Part shown: positions 1 through 8,535 of the stretch, one piece after another
Numbering within the stretch: the stretch's first letter is position 1
How the letters are laid out: each line of letters starts with the position of its first letter
From: Fibrella rubiginis
GTDB lineage: Bacteria > Bacteroidota > Bacteroidia > Cytophagales > Spirosomataceae
Length of the DNA: 64,000 bases
NCBI RefSeq assembly: GCF_017353185.1
Contig: NZ_JAFMYV010000009.1
Coordinates: forward strand, 1 to 64,000
Reading direction: 5' to 3'
The notes under the pieces: generated by a model
What the model saw: only the letters and a program-made list of their open reading frames with translations
What the model was told of the DNA's origin: nothing
Databases searched by the model: none
Position numbers and translations under genes: made by a program

Positions 1-27
1 CAGCGGCGGACCGCCCAAATCCTTCCC
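1..27. other. Window edge, upstream of the FAH-family gene
   Basis: Only 27 bases precede the first start codon, so no promoter or upstream gene can be judged. The opening bases (CAGCGGCGGACCGCCC) share CAGCGGC with the right arm of the palindrome family found at 1063, 4061, 20698 and 24501, but too little is visible to call another copy. Confidence 0.3.
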
Positions 28-990
28 ATGAAACTCGTCACCTTCCAAAATCCTGAGAAAATTGCCCGTGCGGGCTGGCTTACGGCTACCGGTGTGGTCG
101 ATATGGCCCTCGTCAGCAACGGGGCACTGCCCGCCGACATGCTGTCATTTATTGATGGGCATGAAGCGTACATGGCTCTTATGCGGGCAAATAGCTGGCA
201 GGAAGCCGAGGCAACGTATTTATTCGGCCAGGTACGTCTGCTGGCTCCGCTGCCTAACCCCCGCAGCTTCCGCGACTACATTGGCTTCGAGATGCACATG
301 CTCAACGCGTCGCGGTCGTTTGGGCATAGCATCGGTGCGGCCTGGTACGAGATGCCGATTTTCTACTTCACCAACCATCAGGCGATCTACGGCCCGGACG
401 ACGATATCAAGCGCCCCGCCAACGAAACCAGGCTGGATATTGAACTGGAAATGGCCTGCGTGATTGGCAAAAAAGGCCATGACATCGAAGCCGGTGAGGC
501 ACGTCCCTACATTTTTGGCTACACCGTTTTCAACGACTGGACAGCGCGGGCCATTCAGAAACGCGAAATGGAAGTGCCGCTGGGGCCGCACAAGGGCAAA
601 GATTTCGCCAACGCCATTGGACCCTGTATCGTCACCGCCGACGAGATGGAGCAGTACCGTTGCACCATTACCCCCGCCGATTTTCCCGAACCCCTGCGCT
701 TTCCGCATGGCCCCACCGACCGGCTCGACGTGGCTATGCAGACCCGCATCAACGGCGTTACGGTCTGCGAAGGCAACTACAAAACGGCCTTCTACAATTT
801 TGAGCAGATGATTGAGCGAGCCTCTGAAAATGGTGTCAACCTGATGCCGGGCGATGTGCTGGGGTCGGGTACCGTGGGCCGGGGCAGCCTGGTCGAAAAC
901 GCCTTTTCGGTCCACCGCCCGCTCGAACCGGGCGACGTGGTCGAGTTGGAAATCGAGGGCATCGGCATCTTACGCAATCAGGTTGTGTAG
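28..990 (+). CDS. Fumarylacetoacetate hydrolase (FAH) family protein
   Basis: This 320-residue protein has the FAH-family layout: a short N-terminal domain and a C-terminal hydrolase core. Metal ligands are visible in LDIELEMACVIG (Glu139 and Glu141), Asp170 in VFNDW, and the GPHKGKDF stretch near residues 187-193. Family members hydrolyse C-C bonds of acylpyruvates such as fumarylpyruvate or fumarylacetoacetate, or act as decarboxylases and hydratases late in aromatic ring degradation. The next gene is an FAD aromatic hydroxylase, which fits a gentisate or homogentisate type route. The ring-opening dioxygenase would then lie left of the window. The exact substrate cannot be read from the sequence. 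The start at 28 gives the expected MKLVTF N-terminus. Confidence 0.88.
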   Translation: MKLVTFQNPEKIARAGWLTATGVVDMALVSNGALPADMLSFIDGHEAYMALMRANSWQEAEATYLFGQVRLLAPLPNPRSFRDYIGFEMHMLNASRSFGHSIGAAWYEMPIFYFTNHQAIYGPDDDIKRPANETRLDIELEMACVIGKKGHDIEAGEARPYIFGYTVFNDWTARAIQKREMEVPLGPHKGKDFANAIGPCIVTADEMEQYRCTITPADFPEPLRFPHGPTDRLDVAMQTRINGVTVCEGNYKTAFYNFEQMIERASENGVNLMPGDVLGSGTVGRGSLVENAFSVHRPLEPGDVVELEIEGIGILRNQVV

Positions 991-1062
991 CTCACTGACA
1001 AGATGAATAAGGCAGAAAAACCAAGCCGCCCCTGTTGTGGAACATTACTAAACTTGTAAATA

Positions 1063-1142
1063 GGCCGCTGATTGTTATGATGCTTATGATGCATTATGAT
1101 TTTTAAAAAGGAGATCATAAACCATCATAACAATCAGCGGCC
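1063..1142. repeat. Long inverted repeat, family A copy 1 (decayed)
   Basis: Arms 1063-1082 (GGCCGCTGATTGTTATGA + TG) and 1123-1142 are perfect reverse complements over 20 bp. The interior contains TTATGAT micro-repeats, but the right side has lost about one unit compared with the copy at 24501-24600, so the inner stem is incomplete. The right arm ends ten bases before the ATG of the FAD monooxygenase. No other feature is seen in the 161-bp gap. It lies between co-directional genes. Confidence 0.9.
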
Positions 1143-1151
1143 CATCCTATC

Positions 1152-2279
1152 ATGAAAAAAGCACTGATTGTCGGTGGTGGCATCGGCGGGTTATCGGCGG
1201 GTGTGGCCCTTCGCAAAGCGCAGTTTGAGGTTCACCTGGCTGAATTAAGTCAGGCGTATGATGTCTATGGGGTGGGCATTATTCAGCCCTCCAACGCGCT
1301 TCGGGCGCTCGATTCGCTCGGCCTGGCCGATGCCTGCATTGAACGGGGATCACCCTATGGCAAGGTGAAGATGTGCAGCGCGGGTGGCTTCCCCTTCACC
1401 GAAGTCGGCACCCCACCGATGGGTCGTCTGCCGGTGCATAACGGCATTTCCCGGCGTATTCTGCACGACGTATTGCATGAAGGAGCGCAGGCGGCGGGCG
1501 TCATTTTCCGCATGGGCCTGAGCGTTTCGGCCATCGACAACAGCGATGAGGGCGTTAGCGTCACCTTCACCGATGGCAGCACGGACCACTACGACCTGCT
1601 GGTGGGGGCCGACGGGGTCAACTCCCACGTCAGGAAGTTGATTTTCGGTGATCACAAACCACGCTACACGGGCCAGTCGGTGTGGCGGTATGCATTCGAG
1701 CGGTTGAAAGAACTGGAGACGGGCTACATGTTTATGGGCAAACAGACCAAAGCGGGCCTGATTCCGATGACGGCCAGCAGCATGTACATGTTTGTGGTAT
1801 CGGCGGAAGGGGCCGACAACCCGTTCATTCCCGAAACTGAACTGGTGCCGCGTCTGCGTGCCCTGCTGGCCGAATACTCAGCCCCGATGGTTACGAGCGT
1901 AGTGGACCAGATCACCGATCCGAAGGGGGTTATTTATCGCCCGCTGGAAACGCTGCTCATGCCTGCTCCCTGGTACAAAGGCCGGGTCGTGATGATGGGC
2001 GATGCCGTTCACGCCACCATTCCGCAGCTGGGGCAGGGGGCCGGGCTAGCCATTGAAGACGCGGTGGTGCTGGGCGAAGAACTGACCGTTGGTGATGCCG
2101 TCTCCGCCGCGTTGGACCGCTACATGGCCCGGCGCTACGAACGCTGCAAAATGGTGGTGGACGTGTCGGCCCAGGTTGGCGAATGGGAACAACTCGACTG
2201 GCAGGGGAAGCTACCCGAAGAAGCTAACATCGGCGCGTTGATGGGGCGGACACTAGGTGCGCTGGGTGCTCCAATTTAA
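1152..2279 (+). CDS. FAD-dependent aromatic-ring monooxygenase
   Basis: This 375-residue class A flavoprotein hydroxylase has the dinucleotide-binding GGGIGG at residues 8-13, the VGADGVNS (DG) motif near residue 151-158 and the MMGDAVHATIPQLGQG (GD) motif near 285-300. Enzymes of this type use NAD(P)H and O2 to hydroxylate phenolic acids; relatives include salicylate hydroxylase, 3-hydroxybenzoate 6-hydroxylase and 6-hydroxynicotinate monooxygenase. The neighbouring FAH hydrolase favours a gentisate-forming role, but that is inference. It differs from the PobA encoded at 21941, so the cluster carries two ring hydroxylases. A palindrome separates it from the gene before and a different one from the gene after. 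Confidence 0.87.
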   Translation: MKKALIVGGGIGGLSAGVALRKAQFEVHLAELSQAYDVYGVGIIQPSNALRALDSLGLADACIERGSPYGKVKMCSAGGFPFTEVGTPPMGRLPVHNGISRRILHDVLHEGAQAAGVIFRMGLSVSAIDNSDEGVSVTFTDGSTDHYDLLVGADGVNSHVRKLIFGDHKPRYTGQSVWRYAFERLKELETGYMFMGKQTKAGLIPMTASSMYMFVVSAEGADNPFIPETELVPRLRALLAEYSAPMVTSVVDQITDPKGVIYRPLETLLMPAPWYKGRVVMMGDAVHATIPQLGQGAGLAIEDAVVLGEELTVGDAVSAALDRYMARRYERCKMVVDVSAQVGEWEQLDWQGKLPEEANIGALMGRTLGALGAPI

Positions 2280-2283
2280 AATG

Positions 2284-2382
2284 TCGGATTGGGGATTTCG
2301 GATTTCGGATTGGCTCCGCATCGCCCAACCAAGTAGTGAAGTTGAAGCGAAGCCAATCCGAAATCCGAAATCCCCAATCCGA
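2284..2382. repeat. Long inverted repeat built from GGATTTC micro-repeats
   Basis: Arms 2284-2315 and 2351-2382 are perfect reverse complements over 32 bp with a 35-nt loop. Each arm carries tandem GATTTCGG words (CCGAAATC in the other arm). It starts 5 bases after the monooxygenase stop and ends one base before the ATG at 2384. It creates an open extension of the next gene (ATG 2336) whose residues are translated repeat and should not be taken as protein. Confidence 0.92.
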
Positions 2383-2383
2383 A

Positions 2384-3145
2384 ATGAAAATCATTGACTT
2401 ATCCGTAACGATATCGACCGATATTAAAGAGCCACTGCCCACCCGGATCGACTACGAGGATCACAGGGAAGGCGCGAAGAAAATGGGGTCCAAGCTGTTT
2501 GGCGGAGCCTCGGAAGATGTGTTCTTGGAAGGCAACGGTCCTGCCGGCGAATTTCTTTACCTCACAGGCCATGCCGGTACCCATATCGACGCCCCCTGGC
2601 ACTACTTCCCCACCTGCGAAGGCAAGCCCTCGCGCACCATCGAACAGATGCCGCTGGAGTGGTTTTTCAACGATGGCGTGGTACTCGATTTCACCGACAA
2701 ACCCGACGGCTACTGCTTCACCGTGGCCGACGTGCAGGAGAAACTAGCCGCGATCAATTACACCCTCAAACCCTTCGACATCGTGCTTATTCGCTGCGAT
2801 GCCGATAAGCGATTGCACGACGATGATTTCGTCAAAATCCACGTCGGAGCCTCCGCCGAAGCGACGCACTGGCTGATAGATCAGGGCATTAAGGTGATGG
2901 GTACCGACGGCTGGGGTTGGGACATACCCCTGCACCTTCAGGCCGAGGACTATTTCAGCAACCCGCGTCCGGGGGTGATCTGGGCGGCGCACTACGTAGG
3001 GCGCGAGAAAGAGTACTGCCAGATTGAGAAGCTGGCGAACCTGGATCAACTGCCTCCGCACGGCTTCAAGGTGAGTTGCTTTCCGGCCAAGATCAAAGGT
3101 GGCAGCGCAGGCTGGTGCCGGGCCGTAGCTATTCTTGAGAACTGA
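2384..3145 (+). CDS. Cyclase-family protein (kynurenine formamidase-like hydrolase)
   Basis: This 253-residue protein carries the metal-binding signature HAGTHIDAPWH at residues 63-73, the hallmark of the cyclase family (PF04199), whose members include bacterial kynurenine formamidase KynB and isatin hydrolase. They are Mn- or Zn-dependent amide or lactam hydrolases. The N-terminus MKIIDLSVTI is typical, so the start is placed at 2384; the in-frame ATG at 2336 lies within the inverted repeat. Nearby genes are FAD monooxygenase and esterase, pointing to a ring-degradation role. There is no kynureninase or tryptophan dioxygenase in the window, so a role in tryptophan breakdown is not supported. 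Confidence 0.88.
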   Translation: MKIIDLSVTISTDIKEPLPTRIDYEDHREGAKKMGSKLFGGASEDVFLEGNGPAGEFLYLTGHAGTHIDAPWHYFPTCEGKPSRTIEQMPLEWFFNDGVVLDFTDKPDGYCFTVADVQEKLAAINYTLKPFDIVLIRCDADKRLHDDDFVKIHVGASAEATHWLIDQGIKVMGTDGWGWDIPLHLQAEDYFSNPRPGVIWAAHYVGREKEYCQIEKLANLDQLPPHGFKVSCFPAKIKGGSAGWCRAVAILEN

Positions 3146-3178
3146 TTAACGAACTATATCCCCAGACAAACGCTACCC

Positions 3179-4060
3179 ATGCACAAGTACCTGCTCCTGG
3201 TTGCCTTGCTCAGTGTGACCACTGCCCAAGCTCAACGTGTTATCTCGCTCTACGACGGCAAGGCCCCCGGCTCTGAAAGCTGGACCTGGCAGGAGGCCGA
3301 AAACACGAAAAATCTGTTTCAGACACGGGTCATCTATAACGTATCTACCCCCACGCTGACGGCCTATTTGCCTGACCCGGCTACGGCTACTGGCACCGCC
3401 GTGGTGGTAGCTCCCGGTGGCGGATTTCATACGCTTTCGATTGACTCGGAAGGGATAGATGTAGCTAAGTGGCTCAACAGCAAAGGGGTAGCCGCTTTTG
3501 TGCTCAAATATAGGCTGATACATAGCCTGACCACCGACCCTGTGGCGGAGCTAATGGGTAAGATGGGCGACAGCAAAAAACTCGATGCTGAAAATGCCCC
3601 CGTTGTTCCCCTTGCCATTACCGACGGCAAACGGGCTATGGAGTATGTGCGGAGCCATGCCGCCGAATTTGGCCTGCGCCCTGATCGAATCGGGCTGATG
3701 GGTTTCTCGGCGGGGGGCACCGTCACCATGGGCGTTGGGTTTGACTATACCCCGGCTAATCGTCCCGATTTTCTGGCTCCGATCTACCCTTACCTGGGCA
3801 CAGGGGCTATTGCCAGACAGGTGGTACCCGCCGATGCGCCACCCCTGTTTGTCTGTGCCGCCACCGACGATCAGTTGAAACTGGCCCCGCACAGTGCCAA
3901 ACTCTACACCGACTGGATTGCCGCGGGTAAGCCCGCCGAACTCCACATGTATGCCAAAGGCGGGCACGGATTTGGTATGCGCAGACAAAAGCTCCCCTCC
4001 GACAGCTGGATTGAGCGGTTTGGTGAGTGGCTGGCATCAAGCGGATTTCTGACTAAGTGA
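3179..4060 (+). CDS. Secreted alpha/beta hydrolase (BD-FAE/acetyl-esterase-like)
   Basis: The 293-residue product starts with a signal peptide (MHKYLLLVALLSVTTAQAQ), so it should act in the periplasm or outside the cell. The fold is shown by the oxyanion-hole motif APGGGFH at about 79-84, nucleophile elbow GFSAGG with Ser177, a C-terminal Asp (ATDDQ) and the GGHGFG His. Such enzymes remove acyl or aryl groups from plant carbohydrates. A second secreted hydrolase lies in the opposite operon (11193-12323). The gene ends directly against a palindrome shared with the convergent MFS gene. Substrate unknown. Confidence 0.87.
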   Translation: MHKYLLLVALLSVTTAQAQRVISLYDGKAPGSESWTWQEAENTKNLFQTRVIYNVSTPTLTAYLPDPATATGTAVVVAPGGGFHTLSIDSEGIDVAKWLNSKGVAAFVLKYRLIHSLTTDPVAELMGKMGDSKKLDAENAPVVPLAITDGKRAMEYVRSHAAEFGLRPDRIGLMGFSAGGTVTMGVGFDYTPANRPDFLAPIYPYLGTGAIARQVVPADAPPLFVCAATDDQLKLAPHSAKLYTDWIAAGKPAELHMYAKGGHGFGMRRQKLPSDSWIERFGEWLASSGFLTK

Positions 4061-4125
4061 TGATGGGCCGCTGATTGTTATGATGCTTATGATCATAATG
4101 CATCATAACAATCAGCGGCCCATCA
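4061..4125. repeat. Long inverted repeat, family A copy 2
   Basis: Arms 4061-4086 and 4100-4125 are perfect over 26 bp with a 13-nt centre that itself contains TTATGATCATAA, so the stem could extend almost to the tip. It begins on the base after the hydrolase stop codon and ends 15 bp before the stop of the convergent MFS gene. It could serve as a two-way transcription stop, although no T-tract follows the stem. Confidence 0.93.
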
Positions 4126-4140
4126 AGCGTAGTCCGCCAG

Positions 4141-5451
4141 TCAACGTAGTTCTTTCGAGGGAACGGTGAACGCCATCACGCCTGCTACCAGCAGTGGTAG
4201 CGAAAACAGGAAAAACAGGGTTGCTTTGCCTAAACCGGCGTCGGACAGCGCACCGAACAGGGCAGGTCCGAGAATAGCCCCCAGCCGCCCCACGCCCACC
4301 GCCATCCCCACGCCTGTGGTCCGTATGCTGGCCGGGTAGACACGCGCCAGCACAGGGTAAAATCCGTTGAAGCCACCCTGCACGAAAAAACCAATCAGGA
4401 ACGTCATGCCAAACATCAGGCCATACCCCATTGTGAGGTTGCCGTAGAGTAGCATGATACAGAAAGCCGTAACCATAAATGTGAGAATGAGCCGCCGCAG
4501 GCCGAAACGGACAACCAGCGCCCCCAGCGCGAAACTTCCGCCAAAGGCACCGACGTTCAGGGCTGTGCCGATGTAGGTGGCCAAATCGAAGGGCATACCG
4601 GCATCTTTGGCAAGGGTAGGCACCCAGCTCATAAGGGTATAGAGGGTCATGAACCCGAAGAAAATACCGGTCCATAATCGGAACGTGGCCGCCCGAAAGG
4701 CCGGGGCAAAGAGTTCGCTGACCGGCACAGTGGTGTGGGCAGGGGCGGGCGGCAGGGCTTCAATGGGCGCGTGACCCATGCGGGCGAGGAGGGCGTTGGT
4801 TCGGTGGAGGGCGTTTTTGGGTTGCCGTTCGGTCAGGAAGGCCAGGGATTCGGGCATGAACAGCCCAATGCAAAGCAGCATCAGCCCCGACAAGGCACCC
4901 GCCGCCAGATACGCCGACTGCCAGCCAAACTGCGGAATGGCCCAGATCGTGAAGTAGCCTGCCAGTATGGCGCCGATGGGCCAACCCGCCTGCACCAGCC
5001 CGACGCTGAAATCGCGCCGTTTGTTGTTGGAGAATTCGGCCGCCACCGCCGCCAGCGTGGGCAGGATACCGCCAATACCGAGCCCCGTTACCACCCGAAA
5101 AGCAAGCAGCTGCCCGTAGGCCGTTACCAGCGACGACAGCACCATGCCGCTGGTAATGAGGCTTAGCGAGATGATAAACAGGGTTCGGCGACCCAGCCTG
5201 TCGCCGAATGGAGCCAGCAACAGGCACCCCGCCGTCATGCCCGCAAGGCCCGCGCTGAACACATAACCCAGTTCGCTTTTCGAGAGTCCCCATTCGCGAA
5301 CCAGTTCGGGGCCGGTAAACGATACCACCAGCACGTCGATGCCGTCGTTCATGTTCAGGATGAAACAAATGGCAACAATCAGCACCTGAAACGAGCTCAT
5401 TGGCCGGTCAATCAGGCTTTTCAGGTCCGTGGGAGGTAGGGTAGGGGTCAT
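4141..5451 (-). CDS. MFS transporter, aromatic acid:H+ symporter (AAHS) family
   Basis: This 436-residue protein has about 12 hydrophobic segments and the MFS loop motif APFGDRLGRR between helices 2 and 3. The N-terminus DLKSLIDRPMSSFQ followed by a helix with LNMNDGIDVLVVSF matches the AAHS family (PcaK, BenK, VanK), where an acidic residue in helix 1 is needed for aromatic acid uptake. That N-terminal match supports the ATG at 5451, even though the gene then overlaps the upstream dehydrogenase gene by 44 bp; ATG 5400 would remove the overlap but shorten the motif. It is the last gene of a long minus-strand operon. The likely substrate is a hydroxybenzoate or hydroxycinnamate. Confidence 0.9.
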   Translation of the reverse strand: MTPTLPPTDLKSLIDRPMSSFQVLIVAICFILNMNDGIDVLVVSFTGPELVREWGLSKSELGYVFSAGLAGMTAGCLLLAPFGDRLGRRTLFIISLSLITSGMVLSSLVTAYGQLLAFRVVTGLGIGGILPTLAAVAAEFSNNKRRDFSVGLVQAGWPIGAILAGYFTIWAIPQFGWQSAYLAAGALSGLMLLCIGLFMPESLAFLTERQPKNALHRTNALLARMGHAPIEALPPAPAHTTVPVSELFAPAFRAATFRLWTGIFFGFMTLYTLMSWVPTLAKDAGMPFDLATYIGTALNVGAFGGSFALGALVVRFGLRRLILTFMVTAFCIMLLYGNLTMGYGLMFGMTFLIGFFVQGGFNGFYPVLARVYPASIRTTGVGMAVGVGRLGAILGPALFGALSDAGLGKATLFFLFSLPLLVAGVMAFTVPSKELR

Positions 5452-6478
5452 GGCTATTGTTAAGGGTCAGGTCAATCACCAGCTTACTTGCTTCGCCCTG
5501 CGCCGCCGAGTCAAGAGCCGCCTGCAGATCGCTGAGCGGAGCATAGCCCGACACAATGAAGCCGGGCTGGATCACGCCCGCCTCAATCAACCGAAGCGTT
5601 CGCCGGAAATCGTCGGGGTGGTCGTAAATAAGGGAGGGAACGATGGTGATGCCCTCGCGGGTGAGCTTGAGGGGGGTGAAGGTAGCCGGTTTGGCCGACA
5701 GCCCCACCAGCACAATCTCGGCCCCACGCGGTGCCGCCGCCGTTGCGAGTGAAGCGGTTAGCGCCGCCCCCGCGCACTCAAATACCGTACGGACATCATA
5801 CCGTAGCCAGCTTTCGGCCAGGGTATCGCTTTGTTCATATGGCGTACCCATCGGGCAAACAGCCAGCGCCCCCAAACCTTCGGCCAGGCTTACTTTGGCG
5901 CGGTTGAGTTCGGTCACCAGCACCCGGTAGCCCAGGGCCAGCGCCAGGTGCGTGACCAGCAAACCAATGGCCCCCAGCCCGATTACGGCAATGGTATCGC
6001 CGGGTTTGGCCTGCGCCGTCAGCAGGGCGTGCAGGGCCACCGCCGTTGGCTCAACCGTCACGGCGTCCTGATCGCTGATGGTGTCGGGAATGGTCCAGCA
6101 GAAGTCGACGGGTACGATGACGTAGTCGGCAAAGCACCCCGGCTCATTCAGGCCAATCGTGCGTTTGTTGCCGCAGGTATTGGCTTTACCCGTCCAGCAC
6201 TGGCGGCAGTTACCACAGGGAATATTGGGTTCAATGACTACCCGCTCGCCAACCGCCCGGCCCACCACGCCTGGCCCCAGTTTGTCGACGTAGCCAAGCC
6301 CCTCATGACCGATGATGCCGGGCCGTTCGAGCAGCCTGTGCCCCAGAAACAGATGCACGTCGGAGCCGCAGATGCCAACCAGTTTCAGCTTCACGCGCAC
6401 GTCGCCAACACCCGGTTCGGGCAGGGGAGCCTCCTGAATGGCAATGCGTTTTGGTGCAATTAAGTAGGCCGACTGCAT
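5408..6478 (-). CDS. Zinc-dependent alcohol dehydrogenase (MDR, sorbitol/threonine dehydrogenase-like)
   Basis: The 356-residue medium-chain dehydrogenase shows the catalytic zinc region GICGSDVHLFLGH (Cys near residue 37) and GHEGLG, the structural zinc cysteines in CGNCRQCWTGKANTC, and the Rossmann motif GLGAIG near residue 170. It oxidises a secondary alcohol or reduces a carbonyl with NAD(P). The substrate in this operon is not known; an aromatic side-chain alcohol or a ring-cleavage intermediate is possible. The start lies 8 bp after the amidohydrolase stop and the 3' end overlaps the MFS gene, indicating co-transcription. Confidence 0.9.
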   Translation of the reverse strand: MQSAYLIAPKRIAIQEAPLPEPGVGDVRVKLKLVGICGSDVHLFLGHRLLERPGIIGHEGLGYVDKLGPGVVGRAVGERVVIEPNIPCGNCRQCWTGKANTCGNKRTIGLNEPGCFADYVIVPVDFCWTIPDTISDQDAVTVEPTAVALHALLTAQAKPGDTIAVIGLGAIGLLVTHLALALGYRVLVTELNRAKVSLAEGLGALAVCPMGTPYEQSDTLAESWLRYDVRTVFECAGAALTASLATAAAPRGAEIVLVGLSAKPATFTPLKLTREGITIVPSLIYDHPDDFRRTLRLIEAGVIQPGFIVSGYAPLSDLQAALDSAAQGEASKLVIDLTLNNSHDPYPTSHGPEKPD

Positions 6479-6486
6479 GGGCGTTT

Positions 6487-7356
6487 CTAGGGCGCTAGGG
6501 TCAACATTCGGATAGCGTTCTCCTTCAAAATCAGGGGTTTCACGTCGTCTTTAAATCCGGCGTTCTCAAAGTCCCTCAGCCAGCGGTCGGGGGTGATGAG
6601 TGGGAAATCGGTGCCAAAAAGCACCCGGTTTTTAAGCTGTGTGTTGGCATACTGCACCAACTGTGGCGGAAAATACTTCGGCGACCAGCCGCTCAGGTCG
6701 ATGTAAACGTTGGGCTTGTGCATGGCTACCGACAGGGCTTCATCCTGCCAGGGCCACGACGGGTGCGCAATAATGATGGGCGCGTCGGGGAAGTCAATAG
6801 CCACGTCGTCCAGGTGAATCGGGTTCGAGTAAGCCAGTCGCAGGCCACCCCCGCCCCGCACCCCCGCCCCAAAACCCGAATGGCCGGAGTGAAACAGCAT
6901 CGGCAGGTTGTGTCCGGCAATCTCTTCGTAGAGGTGATAGGCTATGCGGTCGTTGGGGTAAAAGCCCTGCACCGTGGGGTGGAATTTGAATCCCTTCACG
7001 CCAAACGCCTCGATCAGCCGCCGGGCTTCGCGGGCACCCATCCGGCCTTTGTGCGGGTCGATGCTGGCGAAGGCGATCATCACGTCGGGGTTGTTGGCGG
7101 CCCCCTCAGCCACTTCCTCGTTTGGGATGCGCCGCCGTCCGGTTTCGTGTTCCGAATCGATGGTGAACATCACAAACGCCATGTTCCGCTCCCGGTAATA
7201 GTCGGCGGTTTCCTGAATCGTGGGCCGTTTGTCGGACTTAAAATACCGGGCAAATGCCTCGTCGAACTCCGGGCGGTAGTCATCGTGTGGCTGGCAGCAC
7301 GACACCTCCGCGTGCGTGTGTACGTCGATGGCGACGATTTTTTGCAGGTCGATCAT
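6487..7356 (-). CDS. Amidohydrolase family protein (ACMSD/resorcylate decarboxylase type)
   Basis: This 289-residue TIM-barrel metalloenzyme has the metal motif DVHTHAE at residues 11-17, LFHSGHSGFG in the middle, IIIAHPSWPW and the C-terminal FGTDFP Asp. These mark the amidohydrolase-2 (PF04909) group that includes ACMS decarboxylase, gamma-resorcylate decarboxylase, 5-carboxyvanillate decarboxylase and 4-oxalomesaconate hydratase. Non-oxidative decarboxylation of an aromatic acid or hydration of a ring-cleavage product are therefore the most likely roles. Gaps of 12 and 8 bp to its neighbours place it within the operon. Confidence 0.87.
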   Translation of the reverse strand: MIDLQKIVAIDVHTHAEVSCCQPHDDYRPEFDEAFARYFKSDKRPTIQETADYYRERNMAFVMFTIDSEHETGRRRIPNEEVAEGAANNPDVMIAFASIDPHKGRMGAREARRLIEAFGVKGFKFHPTVQGFYPNDRIAYHLYEEIAGHNLPMLFHSGHSGFGAGVRGGGGLRLAYSNPIHLDDVAIDFPDAPIIIAHPSWPWQDEALSVAMHKPNVYIDLSGWSPKYFPPQLVQYANTQLKNRVLFGTDFPLITPDRWLRDFENAGFKDDVKPLILKENAIRMLTLAP

Positions 7357-7368
7357 GGGGAAAGTACA

Positions 7369-8133
7369 TTAATGGCCAACGAGCGCTGCCACCAGCAGGT
7401 ACAGGACCGATGGACAAAGCAGGCAGCCTAAGCCGGTGTAAAATGTGGCCGTCATGGCGCCGTAGGGTACCAGTTTGGGGTCTGTGGCCGCCAGGCCCGC
7501 CGCTACCCCGCTTGTTGTACCCATCAGGCCGCCGAAAATCATGGCCGTTGAGGGGTTGTTGAGGCCAATGGACCGGGCAATGAGTGGAGTGCCGATGGTG
7601 ACCAGAATGGACTTGACCAGGCCCGCCGCAATGCTGTTGGCGATCACATCGGACGATGCCCCGACGGCGGCCCCCGTAACCGGCCCGACAATGAACGTGC
7701 AGGCGCCGGCTCCGATGGTAACGATGCTTTTGGCGTCACTGTAGCCCATAAGATACGCGATGACGGCCCCACAACTGAACGTGAACACCACCCCGATCAG
7801 CAGTGAAAGCACACCGGCCATACCCGTTTTGCGAACAACGGCGAAACTGACACCCAGCGCCGTAGACACGATGGCGAAGTCGCGGAGCATGGAGCCGCCC
7901 ATGAGTTCGAAACCACTCAGTGCTTTTATATCGGCGATGCCTTTGCTGCCGCCCGTAAGCAGTCCGCCAACGTAAGCCATCGACAGGCCCAGAAAAATAG
8001 CGATGGCCGAGCCGGGAATTTTGCTTCTCGTCAGCTTTCGGGACAATTCGTCAGACACAACCATGAGCAGCCCTGTTACCAGAAACGCTACGATAAGGCC
8101 GTTTTTGACAAGCAGGGTCGTTATGTAGTCCAT
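7369..8133 (-). CDS. madM: Malonate transporter subunit MadM
   Basis: The 254-residue, very hydrophobic protein (about 8-9 membrane segments) matches MadM, the larger subunit of the MadLM malonate:Na+ symporter, in length and in motifs such as VIAYLMGYSDAKSIVTIGAG and GPVTGAAVGASSDVIAN. Its start overlaps the madL end by 13 bp, as expected for a coupled two-subunit carrier. In known systems madLM accompanies malonate decarboxylase genes. Here it accompanies a malonyl-CoA synthetase inside an aromatic acid operon, so the real substrate could be malonate or a related dicarboxylate. Confidence 0.88.
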   Translation of the reverse strand: MDYITTLLVKNGLIVAFLVTGLLMVVSDELSRKLTRSKIPGSAIAIFLGLSMAYVGGLLTGGSKGIADIKALSGFELMGGSMLRDFAIVSTALGVSFAVVRKTGMAGVLSLLIGVVFTFSCGAVIAYLMGYSDAKSIVTIGAGACTFIVGPVTGAAVGASSDVIANSIAAGLVKSILVTIGTPLIARSIGLNNPSTAMIFGGLMGTTSGVAAGLAATDPKLVPYGAMTATFYTGLGCLLCPSVLYLLVAALVGH

Positions 8134-8504
8134 TCGGTGGGTGTTTCAACGGGTGGTTTGGCGGCTGACAACAGAGGCAGAAACAATAGGCACAACGCCA
8201 CCGGCACAACACCCGCCAACAGCGCCGTGAAGCCACTCGACAAGGCCACCCGCACGTTTTGGGTAGCCGACATGGCGACAATGACGGGAATGTACAGGTT
8301 GCTCCAGAAAAGAATCCCGCTTTGCATCTGCGGCAGGAATCGGTCACGTTTTTCGAGCCAGTTTTGAGCGAAGATGAGCAGCAGCATGGCAAAACCCACC
8401 CCGCCAATGTTGGCGTTCGTGTGCAGGAGCCGACCCAGCGTTTCGCCCAGCAGCTGACCGGTCAGATAACAGCCCGCTAACAGGGCAACACCTCGAATGA
8501 GCAT
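8121..8504 (-). CDS. madL: Malonate transporter subunit MadL
   Basis: This 127-residue membrane protein with about four hydrophobic segments matches MadL in length and in the stretches GVALLAGCYLTGQLLGE and ANIGGVGFAMLLLI. It pairs with MadM, which overlaps it at the 3' end. Thirty-one bases separate it from the malonyl-CoA synthetase gene upstream, so uptake and activation of malonate are probably coupled. Confidence 0.88.
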   Translation of the reverse strand: MLIRGVALLAGCYLTGQLLGETLGRLLHTNANIGGVGFAMLLLIFAQNWLEKRDRFLPQMQSGILFWSNLYIPVIVAMSATQNVRVALSSGFTALLAGVVPVALCLLFLPLLSAAKPPVETPTEWTT

Positions 8505-8535
8505 GGGAGCAGTGGTTTTGGGTAAAAAATTGAGT

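Noticed and set aside
1..27. Fifth copy of the family A palindrome at the left edge
   Set aside because: Only CAGCGGC matches; the rest differs and the other arm is outside the window.
2336..2383. Upstream in-frame ATG that would lengthen the cyclase-family protein by 16 residues
   Set aside because: The added residues are translated inverted repeat; family homology starts at ATG 2384.
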